Source: JBAZMA01 sp041649995
Lineage (GTDB): Bacteria > Omnitrophota > Gorgyraeia > Velamenicoccales > Velamenicoccaceae
Length of the DNA: 15,251 bases
Direction: 5' to 3'
Assembly (NCBI GenBank): GCA_041649995.1
Contig: JBAZMA010000025.1
Coordinates: 1 to 15,251, forward strand
The notes below the pieces were generated by a model, which was not told where the DNA came from, did no database searches, and worked only from the letters and a program-made list of their open reading frames with translations. Below are positions 1-8,523 of the stretch, piece after piece (position 1 is the stretch's first letter; the number at the start of each line of letters is the position of its first letter). The translations under genes were made by a program, and so were the position numbers.

Positions 1-2
1 CC

Positions 3-404
3 CGCACGAGACGGACGCAGCCCGCCGAACCGGCGGCGCCGCCGCGGCCGGACGTCGTGCTGCCGGCCGAGATCGACGGGCCCACGTTCTATTTCGACAC
101 GCCCGATCGTCGCGTGCGTCTGCATGAACTCGAGGTGGCCTCGCTTGGCAACGTCATGTACTACCGCCTCATCTGCAACCCCGCCACGGGCATCTTCGCG
201 GAGGTCGGCGAGAGCGGCAGGCTGCAGCGCGTGGAATCGCCCATGCCCGGGCTCGTGTTCCCCTCGGACATGCACGAGACCCCGACTCCCCCGCCGCCAA
301 GCGTGGACTCCGCCGTGTCATTCTGGGATGGGGTCCCGATCGGTGTGCCGGTCGACTTTAACGCCGGTGAGCCGTGTGCACCGGTGTGGGGGTGGGCAGA
401 ATGA
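3..404 (+). CDS. 3' end of an unknown protein (partial, 5' end outside window)
   Basis: The frame is open from the left edge, so the gene starts upstream; a GTG at 57 lies inside it and I do not take it as the start. The visible 133 residues begin with an Arg/Pro/Ala-rich linker, followed by a compact beta-type segment (YYRLICNPATGIFAEVGE...GRL) and a short tail with a PTPPPP run. It ends with TGA at 402-404. The next gene starts 65 bases downstream on the same strand. I recognise no family. The YY...IF...GRL stretch resembles, weakly, residues 49-68 of the next gene product, so the two may share a small domain. Coding status is well supported by the uninterrupted frame and protein-like composition; function is unknown. 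Confidence 0.75.
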   Translation, partial: RTRRTQPAEPAAPPRPDVVLPAEIDGPTFYFDTPDRRVRLHELEVASLGNVMYYRLICNPATGIFAEVGESGRLQRVESPMPGLVFPSDMHETPTPPPPSVDSAVSFWDGVPIGVPVDFNAGEPCAPVWGWAE

Positions 405-433
405 CCCCTCATTCGGCGTGTTGTTTTGACGGA

Positions 434-459
434 AGAAAAAAAATAGGGGAAAAAAATAC
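434..459 (+). promoter_or_regulatory. Paired A-tract promoter candidate for the 454-aa gene
   Basis: Two A-runs (A8 at 436-443 and A7 at 450-456) are separated by six bases, the second in the context GGGG-A7-TAC. The TAC lies 10 bases before the ATG at 470. The same paired arrangement, GG-A8-TAC then 9 bases then ATG, precedes the minus-strand gene starting at 3485. Repetition before two unrelated starts suggests a promoter; no transcript data support it here. Confidence 0.5.
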
Positions 460-469
460 ATTCTAGCCA

Positions 470-1834
470 ATGGCAGCTGTGGACTTTCTCGCCGGAGTGT
501 GCCCGGCATCGAACGAGACGTACGGCCGAATGATGTCCAGTGACGAGCCGAGCTCGCGGAGCGTGGAGGCGGCGGCGTACATACTGCTCACCGACGACAC
601 CGGGAACCGGGCGTACTGGGTGGTCGCCGACGCGGCGCAGCGACTCTGGGTGTTGCATCGGGGGAAGCTCCGGATGCTGCCGCTCAGCGGCGTCGCGCAG
701 CACGTGGTGGACCTGGCCGAGCCGCTGTGCCGGGGGCTGTTCCGGGCGCACTCTGACGGCCCCGGCGCACGCGACGCCCCGAGAACTTGGCGTCCGGCGG
801 CGGTGCAGCGGTTCGCGGATGCGGTCTGCCGGCTGCACGGCAGGGACGTGCTCGGCATGCGGACGATGGTGGGTCCACCCGGCGCGACGCTGATGCAGAG
901 CGCGCTCACGAACGCCAGCGACGCGTGGGTGTCGCGCGTGCTGCTCGGGCCGGGCCCGGTTGCCGCGTTCGTGGAAGTGGCGCGGACGGTCCAGCCGGCG
1001 TGCGCGGCGATCGTCGCAGACGACGCGGCCGGCGAGCCGACCATCCCACGCGATCGCGCGGGTTGGTACGACGAGTCCGGCAAGCTGACGCAGTCGGCGT
1101 TCCACCAACTCGAGACGATGTGCTGGGCGCTGCAGCGCGCGGCGTTCTTCCTGTCCGTGCAGGCGTGCGTGGACGCGACCGCCGCCGCCGACCTGGAGGC
1201 ATCCGTGCGGACGATGGTCATCGACCGCATCGCGTCGAACCTGCTGCCGTCGCTCGACACGTCGCAGTTGGTGGAATCGATATACCAGCTGTACCTCGAC
1301 GGTTCCACGCAGCCGGGCGACACCGCGCACTACTCGCGGAAGACCGCGTTCGTTCCGTGCCGGCCGTCGGAGGTGGTGCACAGCGAGCGGGGGTCGGTGT
1401 ACCGCGAGGCGATCGCCGAGCTCAGGGTGGGCGTCGCGGAGGCGGTGCGCGGCACCGACAACTGCTGGCCGCACGACATGGCGAGGCCGGTCCGGTGGCG
1501 GCTGTCGCAGTTCGCCCGCGAGGTCGTGCTGCTCCGGGCGACGGCGATGTTCTGCACCCTCCGCGCGGTTTCCGCGCCCATCGGCCGACACGTCAAGAAC
1601 TACTCGGACCTCGAGTGCCGCGAGCTTGGCTGGTGGTCTGCCGACGACGTGACGTATCCGTGCATCGTCCGCACCGGCAATTTCTGGGTCCTGTTCGACG
1701 CTGACATGAGGCCGCGCTGCCACGCGACCGACGTGGTCGACGCGTTTTGCTGGTTGCTCACCGCGATGCTGGAGGCCGGCGACTCGACCGCGCCGCTGCT
1801 GAACAGGCTCGGATTCAATTTTGGTGGGGAGTGA
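470..1834 (+). CDS. Unknown 454-aa protein, possibly with a repeated small beta domain at both ends
   Basis: The ATG at 470 is the first in frame and sits 10 bases after a GG-A7-TAC element; stop TGA at 1832-1834. The product is mostly helical by composition, without signal peptide or membrane segment. Residues 49-68 (YWVVADAAQRLWVLHRGKLR) and 396-414 (Y...V...FWVLFDADMR) share the pattern Y-x3-V...[LF]WVL-x4-[LM]R, which may be an internal repeat. The central region has scattered Cys and Trp but no clear zinc motif, and I see no Nudix box or nucleotide-binding loop. It follows an unknown gene on the same strand and converges with the next gene over a 40-base spacer. Function not recognised. 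A long antisense open frame exists opposite it, but that is the usual shadow in GC-rich coding DNA. Confidence 0.85.
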   Translation: MAAVDFLAGVCPASNETYGRMMSSDEPSSRSVEAAAYILLTDDTGNRAYWVVADAAQRLWVLHRGKLRMLPLSGVAQHVVDLAEPLCRGLFRAHSDGPGARDAPRTWRPAAVQRFADAVCRLHGRDVLGMRTMVGPPGATLMQSALTNASDAWVSRVLLGPGPVAAFVEVARTVQPACAAIVADDAAGEPTIPRDRAGWYDESGKLTQSAFHQLETMCWALQRAAFFLSVQACVDATAAADLEASVRTMVIDRIASNLLPSLDTSQLVESIYQLYLDGSTQPGDTAHYSRKTAFVPCRPSEVVHSERGSVYREAIAELRVGVAEAVRGTDNCWPHDMARPVRWRLSQFAREVVLLRATAMFCTLRAVSAPIGRHVKNYSDLECRELGWWSADDVTYPCIVRTGNFWVLFDADMRPRCHATDVVDAFCWLLTAMLEAGDSTAPLLNRLGFNFGGE

Positions 1835-1842
1835 ACTGCCAG

Positions 1843-1849
1843 AAAAAAA
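1843..1849 (-). terminator. T7 tract after the stop of the minus-strand zinc-ribbon gene
   Basis: Read on the minus strand this is a run of seven T, 25 bases past the stop codon at 1875. T-runs of this kind would fit a poxvirus-type TTTTTNT early termination signal, but that reading is inference. Confidence 0.2.
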
Positions 1850-1874
1850 CTCCGGTTTTACACATCCTCCCCTT

Positions 1875-3485
1875 TCATGGTTTTGCCGCGGCTGGCGGCG
1901 GTGACGGGGTCGGGGGATGTACCGCCCGCGATCTGGAGCGCGGCGGCCGATCCTCCTTCGGAGTGGCCAACGCGCTGCGAATGGCTGCCTCGTCTGCGGG
2001 GTCCACCCTGTCGGTCAGCGCGATCGCGACCGACGCGTTGAAAAACGGGCGCAGGATCGCGACGCGCCGGAACACCGGGTCGGCGTCCATCTGGGATGCC
2101 GTGCGTTGCGCGGACACTGCGGCGGATAGCGCACCGCCAAACTCTGGCGGCGGGGCATCGACCGCTTCCATGTCGTTGACGTCGTCCACCGCCACGCCGT
2201 CCAGCGCCAGCAGCCAGCGCGACCATCCGCCGGCCAGTCCCTTCGCCGCGCCGCACGTCGGGAACATGATCGGACGGCGCAGGAACACGCCGGTCACCGT
2301 CGGGTGCGCGGTCGCCACCGCCTCCTGGACGGCCTTCCACCGCCGCACGATGTGGTCGAGGCGGACGCGGCACGTTGCGCTGGTCGTCGCCTTCGGGACG
2401 ATCGCGGCGATCGGTCCGCCGCTCCCGGCCCTCTTCCGCTTCGGCGCGCGCGGTTCGTCGCTCGCCGCGCCGGCGCGGGCGATGAGATCGATAACGGACG
2501 CTCTGATCGGATCGTCGAGCACCGCGCACATGTCGTCGAGCTGCGCCGCGCCGTCGGGGTCCACGAGAGTGATGCCCGTTGCGCGCAGCGCGTCGGAAAC
2601 GGGCGTCGCCGCAATGGCTACCGGCGGACGAGGCGGCTCGGCGGGCGGCTCGTCCGGCGGAACCGCGCGGTTCTGGCGAACGTACCGAGCGAGCCCGTCG
2701 GGGGTGTCGCCGGTCAACGTGACGATGGCACCGTACACCGCGGACAGCGTTGCTTGACCGCCATCCTGCACGCGAAACGACGGGATCGCGCGACACACCT
2801 GCCCTATGCCGGCGATGTTGATGGCGTCGAGCATCCGCACCGCGAAGATCGCGCAGTTTTCGCACACGATCGCTGGACGGGTGATCGTTTCGACGCCGCA
2901 CTCCATGCACACGTTCTTCACGGCCCGTTCGACGGCCGAAGAGAGCAACTCGCCGGTCAGCGGCGGGATCGTGCTCGTCAGCACGGCCGCGGCGCGACCG
3001 CGGTACACGGCGCCAGAGTGGTCGTTCGGCGCGAACACCCCGCGGATGACCGCACGTACGATGAGAGAGATCGTGTCCCCCGCCGCATCGCACCCGTCGC
3101 ACGCGAGTGCCGCATCGCGGTTATCGCGCACGAATTTGCAGAGGTCCGGACCGACCGTTTCCGACCACCGGTCCGTCTGGCGAGCGCTCCGGCGCCCCGC
3201 CGACGACGGGGATGCGGTCGGTGGCCGGGGTCGGCGGGTCGGACATGGCCGCCGCGGCCGAGAGACCGGCGGCGGATGGATCGCGGCTGCCGGCGCCGCG
3301 GCCACGACGACCGGACAATCCGCCACCGTCGGCACGCGTCGGCCGCGGTCCCGCAGCTCTATCTCGCGCGCGGTCATGAAATCGTCGCTGTCGCTCCCGT
3401 CGCTATCGCTGCACGACGACGTCGATGAGCTCGACCCGCTATCGCCCATGACGGCGGCAACAAAAACCTCGTTCGCGTCGCTCAT
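1875..3485 (-). CDS. Zinc-ribbon protein with Ser/Asp-rich N-terminus and nuclear localisation-like motif (536 aa)
   Basis: I choose the ATG at 3483-3485 because a GG-A8-TAC element ends 9 bases before it; the frame opens further upstream but only through non-coding A/T runs. Residues 17-35 are a Ser/Asp-rich acidic stretch typical of casein kinase II targets. Residues 57-105 are Pro/Arg-rich and probably disordered. C129-x2-C132 and C193-x2-C196-x11-C208-x2-C211 look like zinc ligands, the second set a classic zinc ribbon. PKRKR at 348-352 resembles a monopartite nuclear localisation signal. The tail after 510 is again Pro/Arg/Ser-rich and disordered. The combination suggests a nucleic-acid-binding or transcription-associated protein, perhaps nuclear; this is inference, as I match no named family. 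It diverges from the 90-aa coiled-coil gene. Confidence 0.85.
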   Translation of the reverse strand: MSDANEVFVAAVMGDSGSSSSTSSCSDSDGSDSDDFMTAREIELRDRGRRVPTVADCPVVVAAAPAAAIHPPPVSRPRRPCPTRRPRPPTASPSSAGRRSARQTDRWSETVGPDLCKFVRDNRDAALACDGCDAAGDTISLIVRAVIRGVFAPNDHSGAVYRGRAAAVLTSTIPPLTGELLSSAVERAVKNVCMECGVETITRPAIVCENCAIFAVRMLDAINIAGIGQVCRAIPSFRVQDGGQATLSAVYGAIVTLTGDTPDGLARYVRQNRAVPPDEPPAEPPRPPVAIAATPVSDALRATGITLVDPDGAAQLDDMCAVLDDPIRASVIDLIARAGAASDEPRAPKRKRAGSGGPIAAIVPKATTSATCRVRLDHIVRRWKAVQEAVATAHPTVTGVFLRRPIMFPTCGAAKGLAGGWSRWLLALDGVAVDDVNDMEAVDAPPPEFGGALSAAVSAQRTASQMDADPVFRRVAILRPFFNASVAIALTDRVDPADEAAIRSALATPKEDRPPRSRSRAVHPPTPSPPPAAAKP

Positions 3486-3490
3486 GTTGG

Positions 3491-3523
3491 TGCCGTATTT
3501 TTTTTCCACGCCAATTTTTTTCC
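3491..3523 (-). promoter_or_regulatory. Paired A-tract promoter candidate for the 536-aa zinc-ribbon gene
   Basis: On the minus strand the order is GG-A7-TTGG, then GTGG-A8-TACGG, then the ATG at 3485. The distal copy has the AAAATTGG core, which resembles the mimivirus early motif AAAATTGA by eye only. The proximal copy matches the element before the gene at 470 in sequence and spacing. Confidence 0.5.
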
Positions 3524-3555
3524 GTTGGAGCCGCCGCACCCTATTGGAAAAAAAT
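3514..3555. repeat. 10-bp perfect inverted repeat of the A-tract element
   Basis: ATTTTTTTCC at 3514-3523 and GGAAAAAAAT at 3546-3555 form a perfect inverted repeat with a 22-base spacer. It lies in the 269-base divergent spacer, so one arm faces the minus-strand gene and the other faces the plus-strand gene at 3755. It may be a bidirectional promoter pair rather than a hairpin. Confidence 0.5.
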
Positions 3556-3667
3556 CCGGCCGCGAACAACCCTTTCCTGTATGCCGACCCCTCTCACTCC
3601 ACTGTCGTGCGTCGCCGTGCCCCTTTGCCGGCGTGGAATCTCCCCGCCAGCGCGTCGACCCGCGGGA

Positions 3668-3692
3668 CAATTGGAGACGGGCTGCCCAATTG
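3668..3692. repeat. Inverted repeat CAATTGG/CCAATTG holding the shared 12-mer
   Basis: CAATTGG at 3668-3674 is complementary to CCAATTG at 3686-3692, with an 11-base spacer. Bases 3680-3691 read on the minus strand are AATTGGGCAGCC, identical to bases 5149-5160 in another divergent spacer. Confidence 0.45.
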
Positions 3693-3754
3693 CGGTCGCC
3701 GTTCATAACCGAAAAAAACGGAATAAATAAAAGACGACAGTGACCATCAATACG

Positions 3755-4027
3755 ATGTCCGGATCGATACAACCGTCGCAGTACGCCGAAACCATGGCGC
3801 GCCTCACCTCGGAGGTCGAGACAGCGCGCAAGCGCCTCGAAGAGGCCAAGCAGAAATTTGCCGCTTCCAACCAAGCGCTTGAGATGTTCCTCGCTTCTGT
3901 GCGGAGCAGCGTGCCGGGCGTATGGGCTCCGGAGTTGACGGACAAGGATATCGTGGCGATCGTGCAGGCCACCGAAGCCGTGGTATCGTCCGTGAACCAG
4001 CTGCAGGAGTTGCACGATCGCAAGTGA
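3755..4027 (+). CDS. Small coiled-coil protein (90 aa)
   Basis: The ATG at 3755 is preferred over an in-frame GTG at 3740; an A7 tract at 3712-3718 and an AT-rich patch (AATAAATAAAAG) lie just upstream. Residues 10-50 form a highly charged amphipathic helix rich in Glu, Lys, Arg and Ala with heptad-like spacing. A Pro/Gly-containing turn (VPGVWAPELT) follows, then a second helix at about 63-88. There is no Cys pair, signal peptide or membrane segment. It looks like a small helical hairpin that could multimerise as a scaffold or virion accessory protein, which is inference. It converges with the Glu-rich gene across 86 bases. No family recognised. Confidence 0.75.
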   Translation: MSGSIQPSQYAETMARLTSEVETARKRLEEAKQKFAASNQALEMFLASVRSSVPGVWAPELTDKDIVAIVQATEAVVSSVNQLQELHDRK

Positions 4028-4113
4028 ACACATTGTGATGAATGGAACCACGACACGGCATTTTTCATAGTTTCTGTGGGGGTGGGAAGATGGTGATCAT
4101 TGGGAGGGTCCAT

Positions 4114-5013
<900 letters not shown>

Positions 5014-5240
5014 TTTTTCGTTATTTTCCGGATGGTGCTGTCGAGCGTTGTTCAGCTGCACCCTCCCCCGCTGGGTGGCTGTTCGCGGAATCGCGTTTTT
5101 TTCCACCCACCGCCTTTCCAGGGCCGCCGAGCTGGGACCCTTAAAAAAAATTGGGCAGCCAATTTGGATTGTCCGTCCAATAAAAAAAATCGTGAAAGAA
5201 GGAAGACCACGCATTGTCAACGCGTAAATCTGGAAAAAAA
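5014..5240. promoter_or_regulatory. Divergent regulatory region between the Glu-rich and 1064-aa genes
   Basis: The 227-base spacer holds, for the minus gene, an A-run abutting its ATG and a distal GTGG-A7 copy (plus T-run 5096-5102). For the plus gene it holds A8 at 5143-5150, a hairpin at 5148-5165, a second possible stem (TTGGA 5164-5168 with TCCAA 5176-5180), A8 at 5182-5189 and A8 at 5234-5241 running into the ATG. The repeated A-tracts suggest promoters on both strands; no coding sequence is visible. Confidence 0.5.
5148..5165. repeat. 7-bp perfect hairpin AAATTGG-GCAG-CCAATTT
   Basis: Stem 5148-5154 pairs with 5159-5165 around a GCAG loop. It contains the 12-mer AATTGGGCAGCC (5149-5160) also found inverted at 3680-3691 in the other divergent spacer. 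It ends 75 bases before the ATG at 5241. Confidence 0.6.
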
Positions 5241-8200
5241 ATGACCACCGAACAACCACCCGTCGTCGACGCCGCACCGGCGCCGGCCAGCATCATGAAA
5301 CCGCTGTATGCCCCCGCGCACTACAGCGAATTCGGGTTTGACGTGGGCCTCGGCGGCGCGACGAAGATGCCCGCCAAGTTCGAGGCTCCGACGCAGGACC
5401 GCAACGGATTGCAGGTCATGGTGCGCGTGCACAGCGCCGCCGGCACGGCCGCCCCGGGAAAGCGGAGCCGGCCCGAGTCTGCGGGCGACGTGCACGGAGT
5501 GCGGTTCCCCATCACGGCCATGACGGCCTTCCTGCGCGCCGTCGTCGCGACCGCGCCATCGCGCGACGCGCTGCCCGACGGCTGGGTGTTCCGCGACACG
5601 GAGTTCGACCCCACCGCGCCGGTCGGCCAAGTACCCGAGCGCATCGGGTCGACCACGCTCGGCATGCTCATCCTCGAGCTGTGCGTGCGCTATTACGAGG
5701 AGGTTTCCCGCGAACTGTCCGTACCGCAGCTGTACGACCTGGCGTCGGACTGGCTCGAGCATTGCGGATGGGACCGGCTGGCCAGCGCGGTGCCCGAGTT
5801 TGTCGCGTTTGCGCAAGAACACGCGAGCGTGCTGAGCGACGTCGAGCACGAGTGCGCGCGTCTCCGCGCGATGGTCATCGGGGCGGTGCCCCCCACGCAG
5901 CGCTACGCGGCCGTCGCGGCCGCGGTGCAGCGGGCGGTCGGCGCGGTCGTGCGCAAGCGCATGCGGAACAGCCGCTGCATGGCGTTCACGTTCCGTCGCA
6001 TCTCGCTCGACGCGGGGGTGAAACTGCTGGCGGACGGCCAGCGATTCGGGGCCGCGCACGCGCTCCGCGCGTTTGGCGGCTTCGCGTCGTGCGCGTCGTG
6101 CCTCGTGATGCCGACGGTGGTGCTCGACAGCGTGCTCGTCGCGCTGCGCCTGCTCGAGAAGATCGACCGCTACAACATCGGACTCCTGCCCGATCGCTTC
6201 GTCTTCGCGGCGGAGGCGGCGTGCATCGACGCGTTCGTCGCGACGGTGCCGGAGCGCCCGCTCGTGGCCGAGCGCGGCGCGACGACGTGCTGCCGCGTGG
6301 ACCCGATCATCGGCGCGCTCCTCGACCCGAGGACCCAGCTGTCGCACGTGGTGGATGCCGCGGTGGCCCTGCGCCACATGTTCGTGCGCGACGTCAACCC
6401 GGAGCCCATGATACCGCAGATCAGGCTGGACGCGGCGATGCGCGACCGGCGCAAACTCGCCCCGACAGACAGCCTCGACGAGTACACGCGGACCGTGGTG
6501 TGCGACCAGACGGATCTGTACGAGGGTTGCCAGATTCGCAACGGCGCCGATCTGGGGGCGCAGCTGCGGCTGCTGCCCCGGATCCTCGATTCGCTGTACC
6601 ACGGCGACATCTTCGGCGCCGACCACGGGCTGCTGCACGATCTGTACCTCATCCACCAGATGCCGCGCGAGGCCGAGCCACCGTCCGCGCCGGCGGCAAA
6701 GAAACGCGCGGACGACGCGCCGGCCGAGGCGCAGCGGAGGATGGACGGACTGCGCCTCGGCCCGGTCGCGGCGGCGATCCCCATGCAGCAGTCGGCGATG
6801 TGCGAGTATTCGATGCCCGGTTCCGACGACACGCGCTGGCTGCACAGCAATCTGCTGGCAGCGATCATCGGGTTCCTCTCGTACGACCGCCGGCACTGCC
6901 TGCCATTCGGACTCGTCAAGATGCTCCACGGGCTGATCGATGGGGTGATCACCGCGCAACTCCGTGACGCCGGGTCGTCGTTCGACATCCACGCCGCGGA
7001 CATCGAGCCGAGCGCGCGGCGCGGCGTCATCGGCGATCTCGTGTACGGGCTGCTGATGAACACCGTCATGGACTACCTCACGTCGCCCGCGTTTGATGCG
7101 GCCGAACCGCTGACCATACGCTGCGGCGCCGCGCTGACCCAGTACTACAAGCTGTGCGGGGATGCCCGGCTCGACGCCCAGGCGCGCCGCGTGCTGTTCT
7201 GCTGCCTCACCTGTCTGACCACCCCGCTCGGGGACCCGATGGTGTGCGCGTTCCCAAAGGAGCATCCGCACACCTCCAACCATGCCAGCTGCGGAGAGCA
7301 CGGCGGCGGGCCGACGGTCGTCGTGGCCGATGGCGAGCCGATCGACGCGGTCTTCGACCGCGTGAACGAGGCGTGCGACGGGACGATGGCGCTGCGCGTC
7401 GTCGTCGACGTTGCCGCGCACGGCGCGACGCAGCCATTCGCCGCCGCGACGGACGGCGGCGAACTCGTCCTGCGGTTTGGCCCCGACATGTACAAGCACG
7501 TCACGGTGCCGCCGGCGCGGCCCACGCCGGAGCAGCGCCGCGCACGCGCCGCCGCGCCGGTCGTTCACCCAAAGAAGGCGCGCAAGGCCGCGGCGGCCGC
7601 CGGCGCAACGCCGGACGGGACCCCGCCGACGTCGCCCCCGCAGGACGCGGCGACCGTGCCGTGCGACGCGTTCGGGGCGACGATCGTGCACTCCACCGAT
7701 CCGCAGATCGTCACGCTGGCCAGCGGCGAGCGCGTGCTGGCCGGGTTCACGCCGGACGTCGACTGGCCGTCTGCCCGCGCAAAGCCGCGGCCCGAGACGC
7801 TCGGCGGCGCGGGCGTGTCGCTGTGCACACCGTCCCCGCCGCGGTTCCGCGCAGACGACACGCCGAACGGCGTCGGCGCGCTGTGGCTATCCAGCGGCGC
7901 GCTCGCGCCGCCACGCGACGCGCGGCTCTTTGGTCGGTTCGTCGCGACGGACACGGCCGGGCGCTGCGCGTGGTGCCTCGGCGCGACGGGCCCCGACGAC
8001 CCGCTCGAGGGCGCCGCGGTCATCGGATCGGCGCTGTGCTGCAAATGCACCGCGGATGGTGTCACCCTCGGCTTCCACCCGCGGTGCATCGCGGCCGCGC
8101 GGACCGCGATCCCCGACCCCGTCTGCATCGCGCAGCCCGCGCGGCACGGCGAGCGTCCGGCGTCCGGTTCGTCAGTGTTCGTCGTGCCCGCGGTGCCCAT

Positions 8201-8435
8201 GGCGCCACACCAGTGCAGCGTGTGCGGCAAGGCGACGCCGTGCCAGGTTGTGTGGACGTACGTGCCGACGGCGGCCGGCGTGCGGCGCTACGACATGTGC
8301 GATCAGCGCTGCGCCACGACGTTCGGCGCCGCGTGCCTTGTCCACGATCTCGTGCGCGCCGATGCTGTGCCGTTCTACACCACCTCCAAGGATGTGACGA
8401 TGTGCACGCCGCAGGGACCGATCACCGCATTTTGA
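5241..8435 (+). CDS. Large unknown protein with C-terminal PHD/RING-like and MYM/TRASH-like zinc modules (1064 aa)
   Basis: I take the ATG at 5241, directly preceded by an A-run (TGG-A8-TG); an upstream in-frame TTG is unlikely. Residues 1-720 are mostly helical and Ala/Arg/Leu-rich with no recognised domain. A basic Ala/Lys linker (around 775-781) and a Pro/Thr-rich segment follow. Near the C-terminus, C909-x2-C912, C933/C934, C936, H946 and C949 make a PHD- or RING-like zinc-binding set (LGFHPRC). Then C992-x2-C995 with C1020-x3-C1024 (YDMCDQRCATTF) matches the C-x2-C...[YF]xxC-x3-C pattern of MYM/TRASH-type treble-clef fingers. These fingers bind proteins or nucleic acid, so a regulatory or DNA-associated role is plausible but unproven. 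No catalytic motif is visible, and the family is not recognised. Confidence 0.9.
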   Translation: MTTEQPPVVDAAPAPASIMKPLYAPAHYSEFGFDVGLGGATKMPAKFEAPTQDRNGLQVMVRVHSAAGTAAPGKRSRPESAGDVHGVRFPITAMTAFLRAVVATAPSRDALPDGWVFRDTEFDPTAPVGQVPERIGSTTLGMLILELCVRYYEEVSRELSVPQLYDLASDWLEHCGWDRLASAVPEFVAFAQEHASVLSDVEHECARLRAMVIGAVPPTQRYAAVAAAVQRAVGAVVRKRMRNSRCMAFTFRRISLDAGVKLLADGQRFGAAHALRAFGGFASCASCLVMPTVVLDSVLVALRLLEKIDRYNIGLLPDRFVFAAEAACIDAFVATVPERPLVAERGATTCCRVDPIIGALLDPRTQLSHVVDAAVALRHMFVRDVNPEPMIPQIRLDAAMRDRRKLAPTDSLDEYTRTVVCDQTDLYEGCQIRNGADLGAQLRLLPRILDSLYHGDIFGADHGLLHDLYLIHQMPREAEPPSAPAAKKRADDAPAEAQRRMDGLRLGPVAAAIPMQQSAMCEYSMPGSDDTRWLHSNLLAAIIGFLSYDRRHCLPFGLVKMLHGLIDGVITAQLRDAGSSFDIHAADIEPSARRGVIGDLVYGLLMNTVMDYLTSPAFDAAEPLTIRCGAALTQYYKLCGDARLDAQARRVLFCCLTCLTTPLGDPMVCAFPKEHPHTSNHASCGEHGGGPTVVVADGEPIDAVFDRVNEACDGTMALRVVVDVAAHGATQPFAAATDGGELVLRFGPDMYKHVTVPPARPTPEQRRARAAAPVVHPKKARKAAAAAGATPDGTPPTSPPQDAATVPCDAFGATIVHSTDPQIVTLASGERVLAGFTPDVDWPSARAKPRPETLGGAGVSLCTPSPPRFRADDTPNGVGALWLSSGALAPPRDARLFGRFVATDTAGRCAWCLGATGPDDPLEGAAVIGSALCCKCTADGVTLGFHPRCIAAARTAIPDPVCIAQPARHGERPASGSSVFVVPAVPMAPHQCSVCGKATPCQVVWTYVPTAAGVRRYDMCDQRCATTFGAACLVHDLVRADAVPFYTTSKDVTMCTPQGPITAF

Positions 8436-8454
8436 CACACACACACACACACAC
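8435..8454 (+). repeat. (AC)10 microsatellite overlapping the stop codon
   Basis: Ten AC units begin with the last base of the TGA at 8433-8435. A second, shorter (AC)6 lies at 9886-9897, so the pair flanks the gene at 8524-9732. Confidence 0.9.
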
Positions 8455-8477
8455 ATACATTCGCCCGGACATCAAAG

Positions 8478-8484
8478 TTTTTTT
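8478..8484 (+). terminator. T7 tract downstream of the 1064-aa gene
   Basis: Seven T lie 43 bases past the stop, in the short convergent spacer. The run matches the TTTTTNT form used by poxvirus early termination; transferring that role to this genome is inference. Confidence 0.2.
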
Positions 8485-8523
8485 ACCAACTATCACTGCC
8501 CCAAACTGACCAACGTCCGCTCT

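Noticed and set aside
161..1723. Long minus-strand open frame (520 codons) opposite the 454-aa gene
   Set aside because: The translation is Arg/His/Pro-rich with low complexity, typical of the antisense of GC-rich codons, and the plus-strand gene has a promoter-like leader and normal composition.
470..1834. Nudix hydrolase for the 454-aa protein, suggested by the AAYILLTDD...HRGKLRMLP segment
   Set aside because: No Nudix box (GX5EX7REUXEEXGU) follows it.
1858..3102. Second minus-strand frame (414 codons) overlapping the 536-aa gene
   Set aside because: It is Arg-rich shadow translation; the other frame holds the zinc ribbon, the NLS-like motif and the promoter-linked start.
5217..7691. 824-codon minus-strand open frame opposite the 1064-aa gene
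   Set aside because: It is Arg/Val/His/Ala-rich without domains or a leader; the plus strand carries ordered zinc-binding motifs and an A-run at its ATG.
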